Shown here: piece by piece, positions 7,873 through 16,088 of the stretch
Layout: the number at the start of each line of letters is the position of its first letter
How positions within the stretch are numbered: position 1 is the first letter of the stretch
NCBI RefSeq assembly: GCF_009362735.1
Contig: NZ_WHNP01000030.1
Span: forward strand, 45,844 to 109,843
Direction: 5' to 3'
Source: Paraburkholderia franconis
GTDB taxonomy: Bacteria > Pseudomonadota > Gammaproteobacteria > Burkholderiales > Burkholderiaceae
Length of the DNA: 64,000 bases
Notes under the pieces: model-generated
The model's input: only the letters and a program-made list of their open reading frames with translations
The model's database searches: none
Told to the model about the DNA's origin: nothing
Position numbers and translations under genes: made by a program

Positions 7873-9252
7873 TCACTTCAACTGCACTCGCTTGATTTCA
7901 CCCACGATCAGCAGATAACTCACGATTGCCACCAGCGCATTGCAAGCGACGAATACGAGTGCGCCACTAAACGATCCCGTCAGCTTGACGATGTAGCCGA
8001 TGACGATCGGCGTGGTGATCGCGGCAATGTTGCCGAACGTATTGAACATGCCGCCGCTCAGACCGGCGATCTGCTTCGGCGATGTATCCGCGACGACGGC
8101 CCAGCCGAGCGCGCCCAGCCCCTTGCCGAAGAAAGCGAACGCCATGATCGCCACGACGACAGCGGACGAGTCGACGTAGTTGCACGCGATCATGCTTGTC
8201 GACAGCAACATGCCCACTACGATCGGCACCTTGCGCGCGACGGTCAGCGAGTATCCCTTGCGAATCAGGAAATCGGAGAAGATCCCGCCGAGCACGCCGC
8301 CGATGAATCCGCACACAGCAGGCAAGGCGGCGACGAAACCCGCATTGAGAATCGACATGCCGCGTTCCTTGACGAGATACACGGGGAACCAGGTCAGGAA
8401 GAAATACGTGAGCGTCGTAATGCAGTACTGGCCGATATAAACGCCCAGCAGCATCCGGTTGCGCAGCAACTGCTTGACGTACGCCCACTTCGGCGCTTCG
8501 TCGGTGGATTGCGCAGCGACGTTCGATTCGCGCGTCGCCGCTTCATCCGCGACGTTGCGCTTCTTAGGCCCATCCATGTCGACGAGCGCGCCGCCCTCCT
8601 TGATGTGGTCGAGTTCGGCGCGACTGATACGCGGATGATCTTTGGGGCCGTAGACCGTCTTCATCCACGCGACGCTCACGACAATGCCCACTGCGCCCAT
8701 GAAATAGAAGACATACGGCCAGCCGAAGCGATGCGTGACCCAGCCCATGATCGGCGCGAACATCACCGTCGCAAAGTACTGCGCGGAATTGAAGATCGCA
8801 GAAGCCGTGCCGCGCTCGGCGGCGGGAAACCACGCAGCCACGATGCGGCCATTGGCAGGAAACGACGGCGCTTCGCTCAAGCCGACGAGAAAGCGCAGCG
8901 CAAACAGCGTGCTGACCGCAAGCGAAACGCTCAGGTAAGTGACCGTGCCCTGCAATACGGTGAACACCGACCAGATGAAAATGCTCGCTGCGTAAACGCG
9001 TTTCGATCCGAAGCGGTCGAGCAGCCAGCCGCCCGGCAATTGACCGATCACATACGACCAGCCGAATGCAGAAAAGATGAAGCCCATGGCAACTGCGTCG
9101 AGACCGAGATCTTTCGACATCGCGGTGCCCGCCATCGAAAGCGTCGCACGGTCCGCATAGTTGACGGCCGTGACAAGGAACAGCATTGCGACGATCCCGT
9201 AGCGAATTCGCGTCTTCTGTGCCACAGACACGCCCTGCACAACGTTGGCCAT
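7873..9252 (-). CDS. MFS transporter, sugar-acid / anion:cation symporter type
   Basis: The protein of 459 residues has about twelve membrane segments and a cytoplasmic central loop near residues 205-245. The first loop has NYADRATLSMAG, followed by GWLLDRFGSKRVY, the MFS motif between helices 2 and 3. The sequence resembles GudP/GarP glucarate-galactarate transporters of the anion:cation symporter family. ATG 9252 is preceded by AGGAGGAGA. The substrate is likely a sugar acid or related dicarboxylate, and nearby tartrate/D-malate dehydrogenase makes tartrate worth considering. This is inference from context. Confidence 0.8.
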   Translation of the reverse strand: MANVVQGVSVAQKTRIRYGIVAMLFLVTAVNYADRATLSMAGTAMSKDLGLDAVAMGFIFSAFGWSYVIGQLPGGWLLDRFGSKRVYAASIFIWSVFTVLQGTVTYLSVSLAVSTLFALRFLVGLSEAPSFPANGRIVAAWFPAAERGTASAIFNSAQYFATVMFAPIMGWVTHRFGWPYVFYFMGAVGIVVSVAWMKTVYGPKDHPRISRAELDHIKEGGALVDMDGPKKRNVADEAATRESNVAAQSTDEAPKWAYVKQLLRNRMLLGVYIGQYCITTLTYFFLTWFPVYLVKERGMSILNAGFVAALPAVCGFIGGVLGGIFSDFLIRKGYSLTVARKVPIVVGMLLSTSMIACNYVDSSAVVVAIMAFAFFGKGLGALGWAVVADTSPKQIAGLSGGMFNTFGNIAAITTPIVIGYIVKLTGSFSGALVFVACNALVAIVSYLLIVGEIKRVQLK

Positions 9253-9561
9253 GAATCGTCTCCTCCTGACGCACCGGCGCGCTGCCGGCAAGATTCGCAA
9301 CCGCAGCATGAAAGGATATGCTTATAGGTTGTCTGATGACAGAATGAAGCGGTGCACCGATTTTTGCAATAACGCGTTTACCCTAGCATATTTCTCTACA
9401 GCGCTTCGTATCGGCATGTCATACGCGCTTAGCATGTCTGGCAATGCGTGATCAAGAGATTTGAGAAGTGATCGCAGGCGCATGTTATACGATGACATAT
9501 GTCGACGAATTTCGAAGCGCACTTGCGCCTGATCCGCGTGCCCGTGCCTTAAAATCGCGCG
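9253..9561. other. Divergent intergenic region with short palindromes
   Basis: This gap separates the MFS gene (leftward) from the acetyltransferase gene (rightward). It has TGTC-TGAT-GACA at 9330-9341 and the perfect palindrome GACATATGTC at 9494-9503. Either could be a regulator site, but neither is long enough to assign. No gene is seen. Confidence 0.35.
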
Positions 9562-10077
9562 ATGAACCGAGTTCGCCCTCACATTCGCCCCTTGTGTCCG
9601 AGCGATGCAATCGCCTACGCGTCGCTGCGCCTGTGCGCTATCGACGAAGCGCCTCATGCGTTCACGTCCACGCGCGAAGATGAGGGAAAACGCTCGCTCG
9701 ATGAAATCGAGGCGCGTATCTGTTCGACGGCGAACCAGATCGTGTTCGGCGCCTTCGACGGCGACACGCTGATCGCCGTGGCGGGGCTCAGGCGTTACCC
9801 GTTGCGTCCCGTGCAGCAAAAGGGTTTTCTGTGGGGTTTGTTCGTCGCGCAGGCGCATCGCAGGAACGGCGTCGCGCGGCAACTGATTGCCGCCGCCATC
9901 GATCACGCGCGCGCAATGGGCCTGACCCATATCGCGCTGAATACGGACGCCGAAAACGCCGGCGCGATCGCGCTCTACAGATCGACGGGATTTGAAGCCG
10001 TCGAGAACGAACGGTGCGTCGACGGAATCGACGACGATACGGATCGCGAAGTCGAGATGATGCTGCGCGTCAAATGA
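9562..10077 (+). CDS. GNAT family N-acetyltransferase, 171 aa
   Basis: A single GNAT domain occupies the protein. The acetyl-CoA pyrophosphate-binding segment is LFVAQAHRRNGVARQLI (motif A, Q/RxxGxG/A-like), and NTDAENAGAIALYRSTGFEAV is the typical C-terminal motif B. The substrate cannot be inferred. The gene stands alone between divergent and convergent neighbours, 18 bases from the 3' end of the hydrolase gene. Confidence 0.82.
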   Translation: MNRVRPHIRPLCPSDAIAYASLRLCAIDEAPHAFTSTREDEGKRSLDEIEARICSTANQIVFGAFDGDTLIAVAGLRRYPLRPVQQKGFLWGLFVAQAHRRNGVARQLIAAAIDHARAMGLTHIALNTDAENAGAIALYRSTGFEAVENERCVDGIDDDTDREVEMMLRVK

Positions 10078-10095
10078 GCGAGCGTCGTGAGGCCA

Positions 10096-10947
10096 TCAAC
10101 ACTCGATGAATGAACTGAGCATCCGGTTGAAAGCAGCCGGACTCGCGACGTTCATGCCGTGCGATGCGCCTGCAATCGTTCCCCGGTCCGCGAGATAGAT
10201 CCACTCTTGAAGACTGTCGACGTTATTGCGAAACATGCGCGGACTCTTTTGCCCATCGACGAGCAGTGTTCGGCACTTTACCTCCGCCGCCGCGTCGCGC
10301 GAATAGGCTGGCAGCGGATCGCAAAACTGCTTGGGCAGCGTGCTCGCGTTGTCGAGCGCCATCGTGCGAAAGGCGGTTGTGCTCTTTCTCCACGCACCGG
10401 GCGAGCTGACGGAATCGACGAACAGTTCGAGTCCCGGCTCGACGATACCCTCTTCGATCATGCCCGCGACTTTTGCGCGCAAAGCGTTCGTGGCAGCGGG
10501 CAGCGATGCTTCGCGCACGCCGTCCTTTTGCAGCGGACCACCAGGATCGGCGAGTGTCAGCGTTTTGACAAGACGCGGATATTCGCGCGCCAGATGAAAC
10601 GCAATGCAGCCACCTCGCGAATGTCCCACCACATGAACGGGCGCAAGATCGAGCGCATCGATGAACTCCGCCAGTTCGGTGACGTGAGCGTGCCAGCTGA
10701 AATCGTTCTGAATGCACGCGTCGGCAGCAGGCCAATAGTGGCTGAGGCTCGGAGCGATGCAGCGAAAACGCGCGGAGAGCGGCGCGATCTGCGCATCCCA
10801 GTAACGGTAGTCGCACAGCGATCCGTGGACGAATACCACAGGCTCACCCGCGCCGCGTTCGATGTACGGAATGCAGATGCCCGATGCGACATTCGCGAAG
10901 CTCAGTTGGGGATCGGCCAGCAACGCGTGGTCGGTTCGCATGTTCAT
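10096..10947 (-). CDS. Alpha/beta hydrolase
   Basis: The 283-residue protein is a typical alpha/beta hydrolase. VVFVHGSLCDYRYW supplies the HG oxyanion motif, HVVGHSRGGCIAFHLA the nucleophile elbow G-H-S-R-G-G, and GASHGMNV near the C-terminus the catalytic His. An acidic residue in TLLVDGQKSP may complete the triad. There is no signal peptide, so it is probably cytoplasmic. It resembles esterases and ring-cleavage-product hydrolases, but no pathway partner adjoins it. A GTG at 10956 and an ATG at 10941 are alternative starts. Confidence 0.8.
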   Translation of the reverse strand: MNMRTDHALLADPQLSFANVASGICIPYIERGAGEPVVFVHGSLCDYRYWDAQIAPLSARFRCIAPSLSHYWPAADACIQNDFSWHAHVTELAEFIDALDLAPVHVVGHSRGGCIAFHLAREYPRLVKTLTLADPGGPLQKDGVREASLPAATNALRAKVAGMIEEGIVEPGLELFVDSVSSPGAWRKSTTAFRTMALDNASTLPKQFCDPLPAYSRDAAAEVKCRTLLVDGQKSPRMFRNNVDSLQEWIYLADRGTIAGASHGMNVASPAAFNRMLSSFIEC

Positions 10948-11065
10948 GGCAGTCACAATCTCGGGTAGGTCGTCGTGTGACTACTATGCCGCAATCGCCA
11001 GCGTAAGAAAAACGCGTAATCCGCATCGAATCGTTCAGCTTTTCTGATACGTCTTGAACACGCTG

Positions 11066-11482
11066 CTATGGCGCGCTGGACGGATCGTAGGGCACCACCT
11101 GCTCGTGTTCCTCAGGATGATTGCGCGCGACTATTGCGCGAGCCGGCATCGTCGTACTGAGATTGAAAGGCTGATGCGGCACGCCGGGCGGAATGAAGAG
11201 AAAGTCCCCGGCTTCCGTTACGACTGACTGACGCAAGCCCGGCCCGTAGCGCGTTTCCACGCGCCCTTCCAGAACATAGATTCCCGTTTCGTAGCCGCTG
11301 TGAATGTGCGGTTCAGCGTGTCCGCCAGGCGGGACCACGATCAGGTGCATCGACAACGCCTGCGCGCCCGTCGTCGTCGCCGAAATGCCCACGAAATACG
11401 GCAGGCGCTGACTCGTTGCAATCTCCCTGTCGGGATGCACCACGACGAGCGGCGCCAATTCGCCTTGCGATTCGTCTTTCAT
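11066..11482 (-). CDS. Cupin domain-containing protein, 138 aa
   Basis: The protein is one cupin fold. GHAEPHIHSGYETGIYVLEGRVETR carries the metal-binding His, His and Glu of cupin motif 1, and GDFLFIPPGVPHQPFNLS carries the final His of motif 2. It may be a small metal-dependent enzyme or ligand sensor. The start is ATG 11482, with GGGGAGGA about six bases upstream; an upstream TTG frame is not needed. No neighbour identifies the substrate. Confidence 0.8.
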   Translation of the reverse strand: MKDESQGELAPLVVVHPDREIATSQRLPYFVGISATTTGAQALSMHLIVVPPGGHAEPHIHSGYETGIYVLEGRVETRYGPGLRQSVVTEAGDFLFIPPGVPHQPFNLSTTMPARAIVARNHPEEHEQVVPYDPSSAP

Positions 11483-11715
11483 GCGCGATCCTCCCCGGTT
11501 CCGTGGAATGGGCGCGGATTGAATGAAAAGCCGCATTCAACGCGATTCGATTCTACGCCGACGCGTTGCCGCGTCAGCATCGGTGAAAGGTTTGGCGACC
11601 GCAGGTTTAACGTTGCGCCTGTAAAAACCGCAGAGCATCATGAAACGCGCACGCGCCAGCGCAGACCTTCGCGTCGACCGGCAATCGCCTGGACACAGGC
11701 TCATCAGCGGAGCAA

Positions 11716-12318
11716 ATGAACATGAACAAACGTCAGTTCCTGACCGGCGCCGCTGCATTCGGCGCAGCCGTGACGCCTGCGTTCGCCGCCACGAACACGA
11801 AGCATCCCGCTTGCGCGGCGGCGTCCGCGATCCTGACGATCTCGGGTGCGATCAAGCGCACGAATCGCGGCGCACTCGATCCGGCCTTCGATCAATTGAT
11901 GGCGAAGCAACTCGTCAAATTTCCGGAGGCTTATACGTTCGATTATCCGTCCGTCGCCGCCCTGCCCGTTGTGACGATCAAGCCGACGATCGAATACGAC
12001 GCGAAGCAGCACACGTTAAGCGGCCCACTGCTGACGAACGTACTCGAACAGGCCGGCGCACCCACTTTCGGCGACACCAGGATTTTATTGCGTGCCGTCG
12101 ATGGCTATACGGTGCTGACGACGCTCGACAACATGCGCGCCTGGAAATTCATCGTCGCGACTCACATGGACGGCAAGCCGATGCCATTGGGCGGACTCGG
12201 TCCTTTATGGGCAATCTACGACGCCGACAACATTCCACAACTCGCGACGAAGCCGCTGAAAGACCGCTTCGTACTGTGTCCGTGGGGGCTCTATCACATA
12301 CAGATAAGCGAGGCGTAG
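11716..12318 (+). CDS. Exported molybdopterin-oxidoreductase-fold protein, 200 aa
   Basis: A signal peptide (MNKRQFLTGAAAFGAAVTPAFA, cleavage near residue 25) precedes a domain resembling the oxidoreductase molybdopterin-binding fold of sulfite-oxidase/YedY proteins, for example ILTISGAIKR and TYPSV-like strands, LLTNVLEQAGA, and YTVLTTLDNM. The protein is shorter than true sulfite oxidases, and I see no clear cofactor-ligating Cys in the expected setting. It may bind a pterin or be a degenerate relative. The name should stay tentative. It ends 72 bases before the MarR-GNAT gene. Confidence 0.55.
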   Translation: MNMNKRQFLTGAAAFGAAVTPAFAATNTKHPACAAASAILTISGAIKRTNRGALDPAFDQLMAKQLVKFPEAYTFDYPSVAALPVVTIKPTIEYDAKQHTLSGPLLTNVLEQAGAPTFGDTRILLRAVDGYTVLTTLDNMRAWKFIVATHMDGKPMPLGGLGPLWAIYDADNIPQLATKPLKDRFVLCPWGLYHIQISEA

Positions 12319-12332
12319 AGAAATCACACTCC

Positions 12333-12378
12333 TTGCGTAAGTTGCGCTTCGCAACTATAGTAGTTGCGAAGCGCAACT
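12333..12378 (+). promoter_or_regulatory. MarR-GNAT promoter with paired operators
   Basis: A sigma-70 promoter is readable: TTGCGT (12333-12338), a 17-base spacer, and TATAGT (12356-12361). One inverted repeat, AGTTGC-N5-GCAACT, fills the spacer at 12340-12356, and a second copy lies at 12362-12378 over the predicted transcription start. Their centres are 22 bp apart, two helical turns, and the two copies mirror each other. This is the arrangement expected for MarR autorepression. The second operator covers the in-frame TTG at 12364, which argues for the downstream GTG start. Confidence 0.72.
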
Positions 12379-12390
12379 CTGGGAGCCGTG

Positions 12391-13371
12391 GTGGATATCA
12401 TCGATAAACCTTCTCAATCGCGCGACAAGACCATCCTCGAATTGCGGGAGTTCTCGCGCAAGCTCGTTCGCGAACTCGGTTTCATGCGATCCACGCTCGC
12501 GGAAAGCGATCTTGCGCCGTCGGCCGTGCACGCGATCCTCGAAATCGGCGCCACGCCCGGCATGCAGGCGCGCGATCTCGCTCATCTTCTGCGCCTCGAC
12601 AAGTCGAATGCCAGCAGACAGATCGGAAAGCTCGAATCGGCGGGGCTCGTCGAGCGCACGGCATCGAGCGAGGACGGGCGTTCGTCGGAGCTTTATCTGA
12701 CGAGAGCAGGCCAGCAGCTGCGCAAGAAAATCGACAAGTTCGCAACCGATCAGGTATCGAGCGCATTGCGCAAGCTCGCGCCCTCCGATCAACAGGCGCT
12801 GGTGCGCGCGTTGTCGCTGTATGCGAGCGCGCTCGCGCAGGACAACGATGCCAGGGAGAATCAGACGCCATCGACGCCGAACGTGCAAATCGTCGAGGGC
12901 TACTACCCCGGCTGCATCGGCGACATCGCGAGTCTTCACGGGCGTTATTACTCACAGCACACAGGCTTCGGCGTGTTCTTCGAAAAGCGCGTCGCGACAG
13001 AGCTCGCAGCGTTCGCAGAGTCATTGCCCGATCCCGATAAGGGACTGTGGCTCGTCGTCGACAACGCGCGCACGCTTGCGTCGGTCGCCATCGACTCGGA
13101 TGCATCGACGCGCATCGCGCACCTGCGCTGGTTCATCGTCGACGATTCGCTGCGCGGCTCAGGTCTGGGCCGGCAATTGATGAGACGCGCGATGGCCTTC
13201 GTCGACGAACGCTTCGACGAGACCTACCTTTGGACGTTCAAGGGCCTCGACGCCGCGCGTCATCTGTATGAGGCGTTCGGCTTCACGCTGGCCGAAGAGG
13301 CGGACGGTACGCAGTGGGGAAAGACGGTCATCGAACAGCGTTTCATCCGGCGCACGAAGTCGCCTCGATAG
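12391..13371 (+). CDS. MarR regulator fused to GNAT acetyltransferase, 326 aa
   Basis: The N-terminal half is a MarR winged helix: HAILEIGATPGMQARDLAHLL, then SNASRQIGKLESAGLVER as the recognition region and a wing near SEDGRSSELYLT. The C-terminal half is a GNAT domain with IVDDSLRGSGLGRQLMRRAM as the acetyl-CoA loop and ARHLYEAFGFTLAEE as the last motif. Such two-domain proteins are known in proteobacteria, but what they acetylate is usually unknown. GTG 12391 is chosen because GGGAG precedes it at 12381-12385. The paired operators just upstream suggest autoregulation. Confidence 0.82.
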   Translation: MDIIDKPSQSRDKTILELREFSRKLVRELGFMRSTLAESDLAPSAVHAILEIGATPGMQARDLAHLLRLDKSNASRQIGKLESAGLVERTASSEDGRSSELYLTRAGQQLRKKIDKFATDQVSSALRKLAPSDQQALVRALSLYASALAQDNDARENQTPSTPNVQIVEGYYPGCIGDIASLHGRYYSQHTGFGVFFEKRVATELAAFAESLPDPDKGLWLVVDNARTLASVAIDSDASTRIAHLRWFIVDDSLRGSGLGRQLMRRAMAFVDERFDETYLWTFKGLDAARHLYEAFGFTLAEEADGTQWGKTVIEQRFIRRTKSPR

Positions 13372-13378
13372 AAGCGCG

Positions 13379-13999
13379 CTAGAACAGATCGAATCGCGCA
13401 AGCTCTCGCGATAGCGCATCCGCATCGACGAACTGATATGCGTGCAAACCGGCGTCGATTGCGCCTGTGACGTTGGCTTCGGAGTCGTCGATGAAAAGCG
13501 TTTCGCTCGCATCAACACCCAGATGACTGACACAGCCGAGATACGCTTCGACGGCGGGCTTCGCCGCACCGAACGCAGCCGACGGATAGACATGCAAGCC
13601 GAAAAGTTGCGCAACAGGCGGGTTGAGATAGCCGATGTGATCGGTGACGAGACGGCAGTTGTTGGTCAGCACGGCGATCTTGCGACGCGTGGCGATCCGT
13701 GCAGCGACGGCGAGCGATTCGGCGTTAGGCGTGATCGACGCGTGGCGCGCAACGAGCCAGTCGTCGCGGCTGACGGGACAACCCAGCAGATTGCCGAGTT
13801 CGAGCAGATACTCGTCGTCGGTGATCTCCCCGGCATCGGCGCGCGCTTCGAGCCCTGAGCCCCAGATCGCGTGGCGCACGGCCTCGGGCGGCCTGCCCGT
13901 GATCAACGACATTCGATCGGTCCGCGCTGCACGGTCGTAATGGGACAACACGCCCTCCATGTCGAAGAGCACGAGTTTGATTTTGATCGATGACGTCAT
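13379..13999 (-). CDS. HAD-superfamily hydrolase with DxE motif
   Basis: The 206-residue protein has HAD motif I as LVLFDMEGVL near residue 10, motif II as LTNN, a motif III Lys in AAKPAVEAYL, and motif IV as TLFIDDSEANV. Motif I normally reads D-x-D in phosphatases; here the second Asp is Glu. The nucleophile Asp is kept, so catalysis may remain but with altered acid/base chemistry. The gene follows hpaI by 35 bases on the same strand and may be co-transcribed with the hpa operon, though no HAD step is known in that pathway. Confidence 0.75.
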   Translation of the reverse strand: MTSSIKIKLVLFDMEGVLSHYDRAARTDRMSLITGRPPEAVRHAIWGSGLEARADAGEITDDEYLLELGNLLGCPVSRDDWLVARHASITPNAESLAVAARIATRRKIAVLTNNCRLVTDHIGYLNPPVAQLFGLHVYPSAAFGAAKPAVEAYLGCVSHLGVDASETLFIDDSEANVTGAIDAGLHAYQFVDADALSRELARFDLF

Positions 14000-14034
14000 G
14001 GTGCCGCCTCCGCATCGAACGCATCCACGCGACG

Positions 14035-14841
14035 CTAGTACCCGCCCTTTACAGTCGTATCCGCGCGCCTCTCGTCTCCGATGTATGAGGCCGCAAGATC
14101 GGCGGCCGCGCGGCTGAGCAGACCCGTATCGGTACCAACGGCGACGAACGTCGCGCCCGCTTCCAGATATTCGGCGGCGAACGCGCGATCCGGCGCGAGC
14201 ACGCCCGCCGCCTTGCCCGCCGCGTGCACCGTTCGAATGCCCTCGCGAATCGCCTCACGCACGACGGGTTCGCCAGGCTTGCCGAGAAAGCCCATCGACG
14301 CGCTCAGATCCGCAGGCCCGAAGAATACGCCGTCCACGCCATCGACGTTCGCAATCGCATCCAGATTCGACAGCCCTTGCAGTGTCTCGACCTGCACCAG
14401 CACGCACAACTCATCCGAAGCAGTGGCCAGATAATCGGGCACACGGTTCCAGCGCGACGCCCGCGCAAGCGCACTGCCGACACCGCGCACGCCTTGCGGC
14501 GGATAACGCGTCGCCGCGACAGCCGCTTTCGCCTGTTCCTCGGTATCGATCATCGGCAGCAACAAGGTCTGCGCACCGATGTCGAGCAACTGCTTGATCA
14601 TCGCTGCATCGCTCTTGACCGGCCGCACGACAGGATGCGACCGATACGCCGACACTGCCTGCAATTGCGCGAGCGTGCTGCGCACATTGTTGGGTGCGTG
14701 TTCATTGTCGATGAGCAGCCAATCGAAACCCGCCGTCGCGAGGAGTTCGACGACGTACGCATCGGCAAGCGCCGCCCACAATCCGAATTGCGGCTTGCCT
14801 TGCGCCAATGCGCGCTTGAAGCGATTCTGAACGCGTTCCAT
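14035..14841 (-). CDS. hpaI: 4-hydroxy-2-oxoheptanedioate aldolase
   Basis: The protein (268 residues) is a HpcH/HpaI class II aldolase. It has FGLWAALADAYVVELLATAGFDW and LLIDNEHAPNN near the N-terminus, VRPVKSDAAMIKQLLDIGAQ with the active-site Arg region, LVQVETLQGLSNLD with the metal-binding Glu, and VFFGPADLSASMG with the metal-binding Asp. HpaI cleaves 4-hydroxy-2-oxoheptanedioate to pyruvate and succinic semialdehyde, the last step of homoprotocatechuate meta-cleavage. It is the final hpa gene of this leftward operon, 9 bases after hpaH. Confidence 0.9.
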   Translation of the reverse strand: MERVQNRFKRALAQGKPQFGLWAALADAYVVELLATAGFDWLLIDNEHAPNNVRSTLAQLQAVSAYRSHPVVRPVKSDAAMIKQLLDIGAQTLLLPMIDTEEQAKAAVAATRYPPQGVRGVGSALARASRWNRVPDYLATASDELCVLVQVETLQGLSNLDAIANVDGVDGVFFGPADLSASMGFLGKPGEPVVREAIREGIRTVHAAGKAAGVLAPDRAFAAEYLEAGATFVAVGTDTGLLSRAAADLAASYIGDERRADTTVKGGY

Positions 14842-14850
14842 CGCGAGCCC

Positions 14851-15654
14851 TCAGACAAAGTTGAGCGCAATACCGCCTAACGGGCCGTAATCGACATGGA
14901 ACGTATCGCCGGCGCGCGCGGAAACCGGACTCGTGAATGAGCCGCTGAGTATCACGTCGTTTACATTCAGGCTCTCGTCATACGGCGAGATCTTGTTCGC
15001 GAGCCACGCAACGCCTGTCGCCGGGTGATTGAGCACAGCCGCTGCAAGACCGCTCTCTTCGACGGCACCGTTCTTGTAGAGCAATGCGCCGACCCAGCGC
15101 AGATCGACATCCATCGGGCGCACGGGACGGCCGCCCATCACGATGCCCGCATTCGCGGCAAAGTCCGAGATCGTATCGAAGACCTTGCGCGGCGCGCGTG
15201 TGTCGCGGTCGAACTGCTCGATGCGCGCATCGATGATCTCGACAGCGGGCGTCACGTATGCCGTCGCGTCGAGCACGTCGAACAGCGTCACGCCCGGGCC
15301 TTTGAGTGGCTTCGCGAGAATGAACGCCAGTTCAACTTCGACGCGTGGCGCAATGAAGCGATCCGCACGAATGTCCTGCCCGCTTTCGATAAACATGCTG
15401 TCGAGAAGCGGCGCATAGTCCGGCTCATCGATCTGCGAAGAGCGCTGCATCGCGCGCGACGTCAAGCCGATCTTGCGCCCTTTGATCACATGGCCTTCGG
15501 CCAGTTTCATCTTCACCCATTCGCGCTGGATCGCGTAGCCATCTTCGATCGTCATCTCCGGATAGGCAGCGGAAAAATGCCGCAATTGCGTGCGCGTTTT
15601 CTCGGCGTGGTCGAGCTTCGCCGCGAGTTCGCGAATGGTCGTCTGGTCTAGCAT
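14851..15654 (-). CDS. hpaH: 2-oxo-hept-4-ene-1,7-dioate hydratase
   Basis: The 267-residue protein belongs to the MhpD/HpcG hydratase family within the FAH superfamily. Recognisable parts are EDGYAIQREWVKMKLAEG, KIGLTSRAMQ, the metal-binding RVEVELAFILAKPL, and LNHPATGVAWLANKI. It hydrates 2-oxohept-4-ene-1,7-dioate to 4-hydroxy-2-oxoheptanedioate, the substrate of HpaI next door. ATG 15654 gives the same length as E. coli HpcG. An earlier ATG at 15681 would add nine residues. Confidence 0.9.
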   Translation of the reverse strand: MLDQTTIRELAAKLDHAEKTRTQLRHFSAAYPEMTIEDGYAIQREWVKMKLAEGHVIKGRKIGLTSRAMQRSSQIDEPDYAPLLDSMFIESGQDIRADRFIAPRVEVELAFILAKPLKGPGVTLFDVLDATAYVTPAVEIIDARIEQFDRDTRAPRKVFDTISDFAANAGIVMGGRPVRPMDVDLRWVGALLYKNGAVEESGLAAAVLNHPATGVAWLANKISPYDESLNVNDVILSGSFTSPVSARAGDTFHVDYGPLGGIALNFV

Positions 15655-15687
15655 GATCAATTCCAGTCCCATGCAAGGCATTCGCGC

Positions 15688-16086
15688 TCAGCCCTTCAGG
15701 CGCGCATGCAGATTGTTGTGCTTCCACGTGCCCGCTTCGCTGAATTCGCTGATTTCGAGCGACAGCGCAACGCCCTTCTTTTCGAAGGCTTCGGCGAAGT
15801 GCTGCTTGATGACATCGAATAGCGCATCGCCTGTCGCTTTCTTTACGACCTCCGAGCGACCCGCGCCGATCTTCAGGTTCGCATGCAGAAAGGCGGCATC
15901 TTCTCTGCCATCCGCGATGCAATACTGTTCGCAACGCAGCGCACGCACGCGTATGCCGCCGAGCGGATAAACGCGCTGACCGTTCTCGCGTTGCGCGTCG
16001 AGGCTTTCCGCGAGCTTTCTGCACAACTCGCCGATGCTGTCGTCGTTCGCGAGATTGGCGCTGTATTCGAGCGTGAGATGTGGCAC
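15688..16086 (-). CDS. hpaF: 5-carboxymethyl-2-hydroxymuconate delta-isomerase
   Basis: The protein has 132 residues and begins with GTG, reading PHLTLEYSANL. After removal of Met, Pro1 is the catalytic base of this tautomerase-superfamily enzyme. Other family features are YPLGGIRVRALRCEQYCIADG and FLHANLKIGAGRSEVVKKATGD. GGAG eight bases upstream, inside the end of hpaD, fixes the GTG 16086 start, and only two bases separate the genes. The enzyme isomerises 5-carboxymethyl-2-hydroxymuconate in the homoprotocatechuate pathway. Confidence 0.9.
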   Translation of the reverse strand: MPHLTLEYSANLANDDSIGELCRKLAESLDAQRENGQRVYPLGGIRVRALRCEQYCIADGREDAAFLHANLKIGAGRSEVVKKATGDALFDVIKQHFAEAFEKKGVALSLEISEFSEAGTWKHNNLHARLKG

Positions 16087-16088
16087 GT

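Noticed and set aside
7774..9327. 517-codon frame opposite the sugar-acid MFS gene
   Set aside because: It is antisense to a membrane protein with clear MFS motifs. The composition is extremely Arg/His/Asp-rich and there is no ribosome site.
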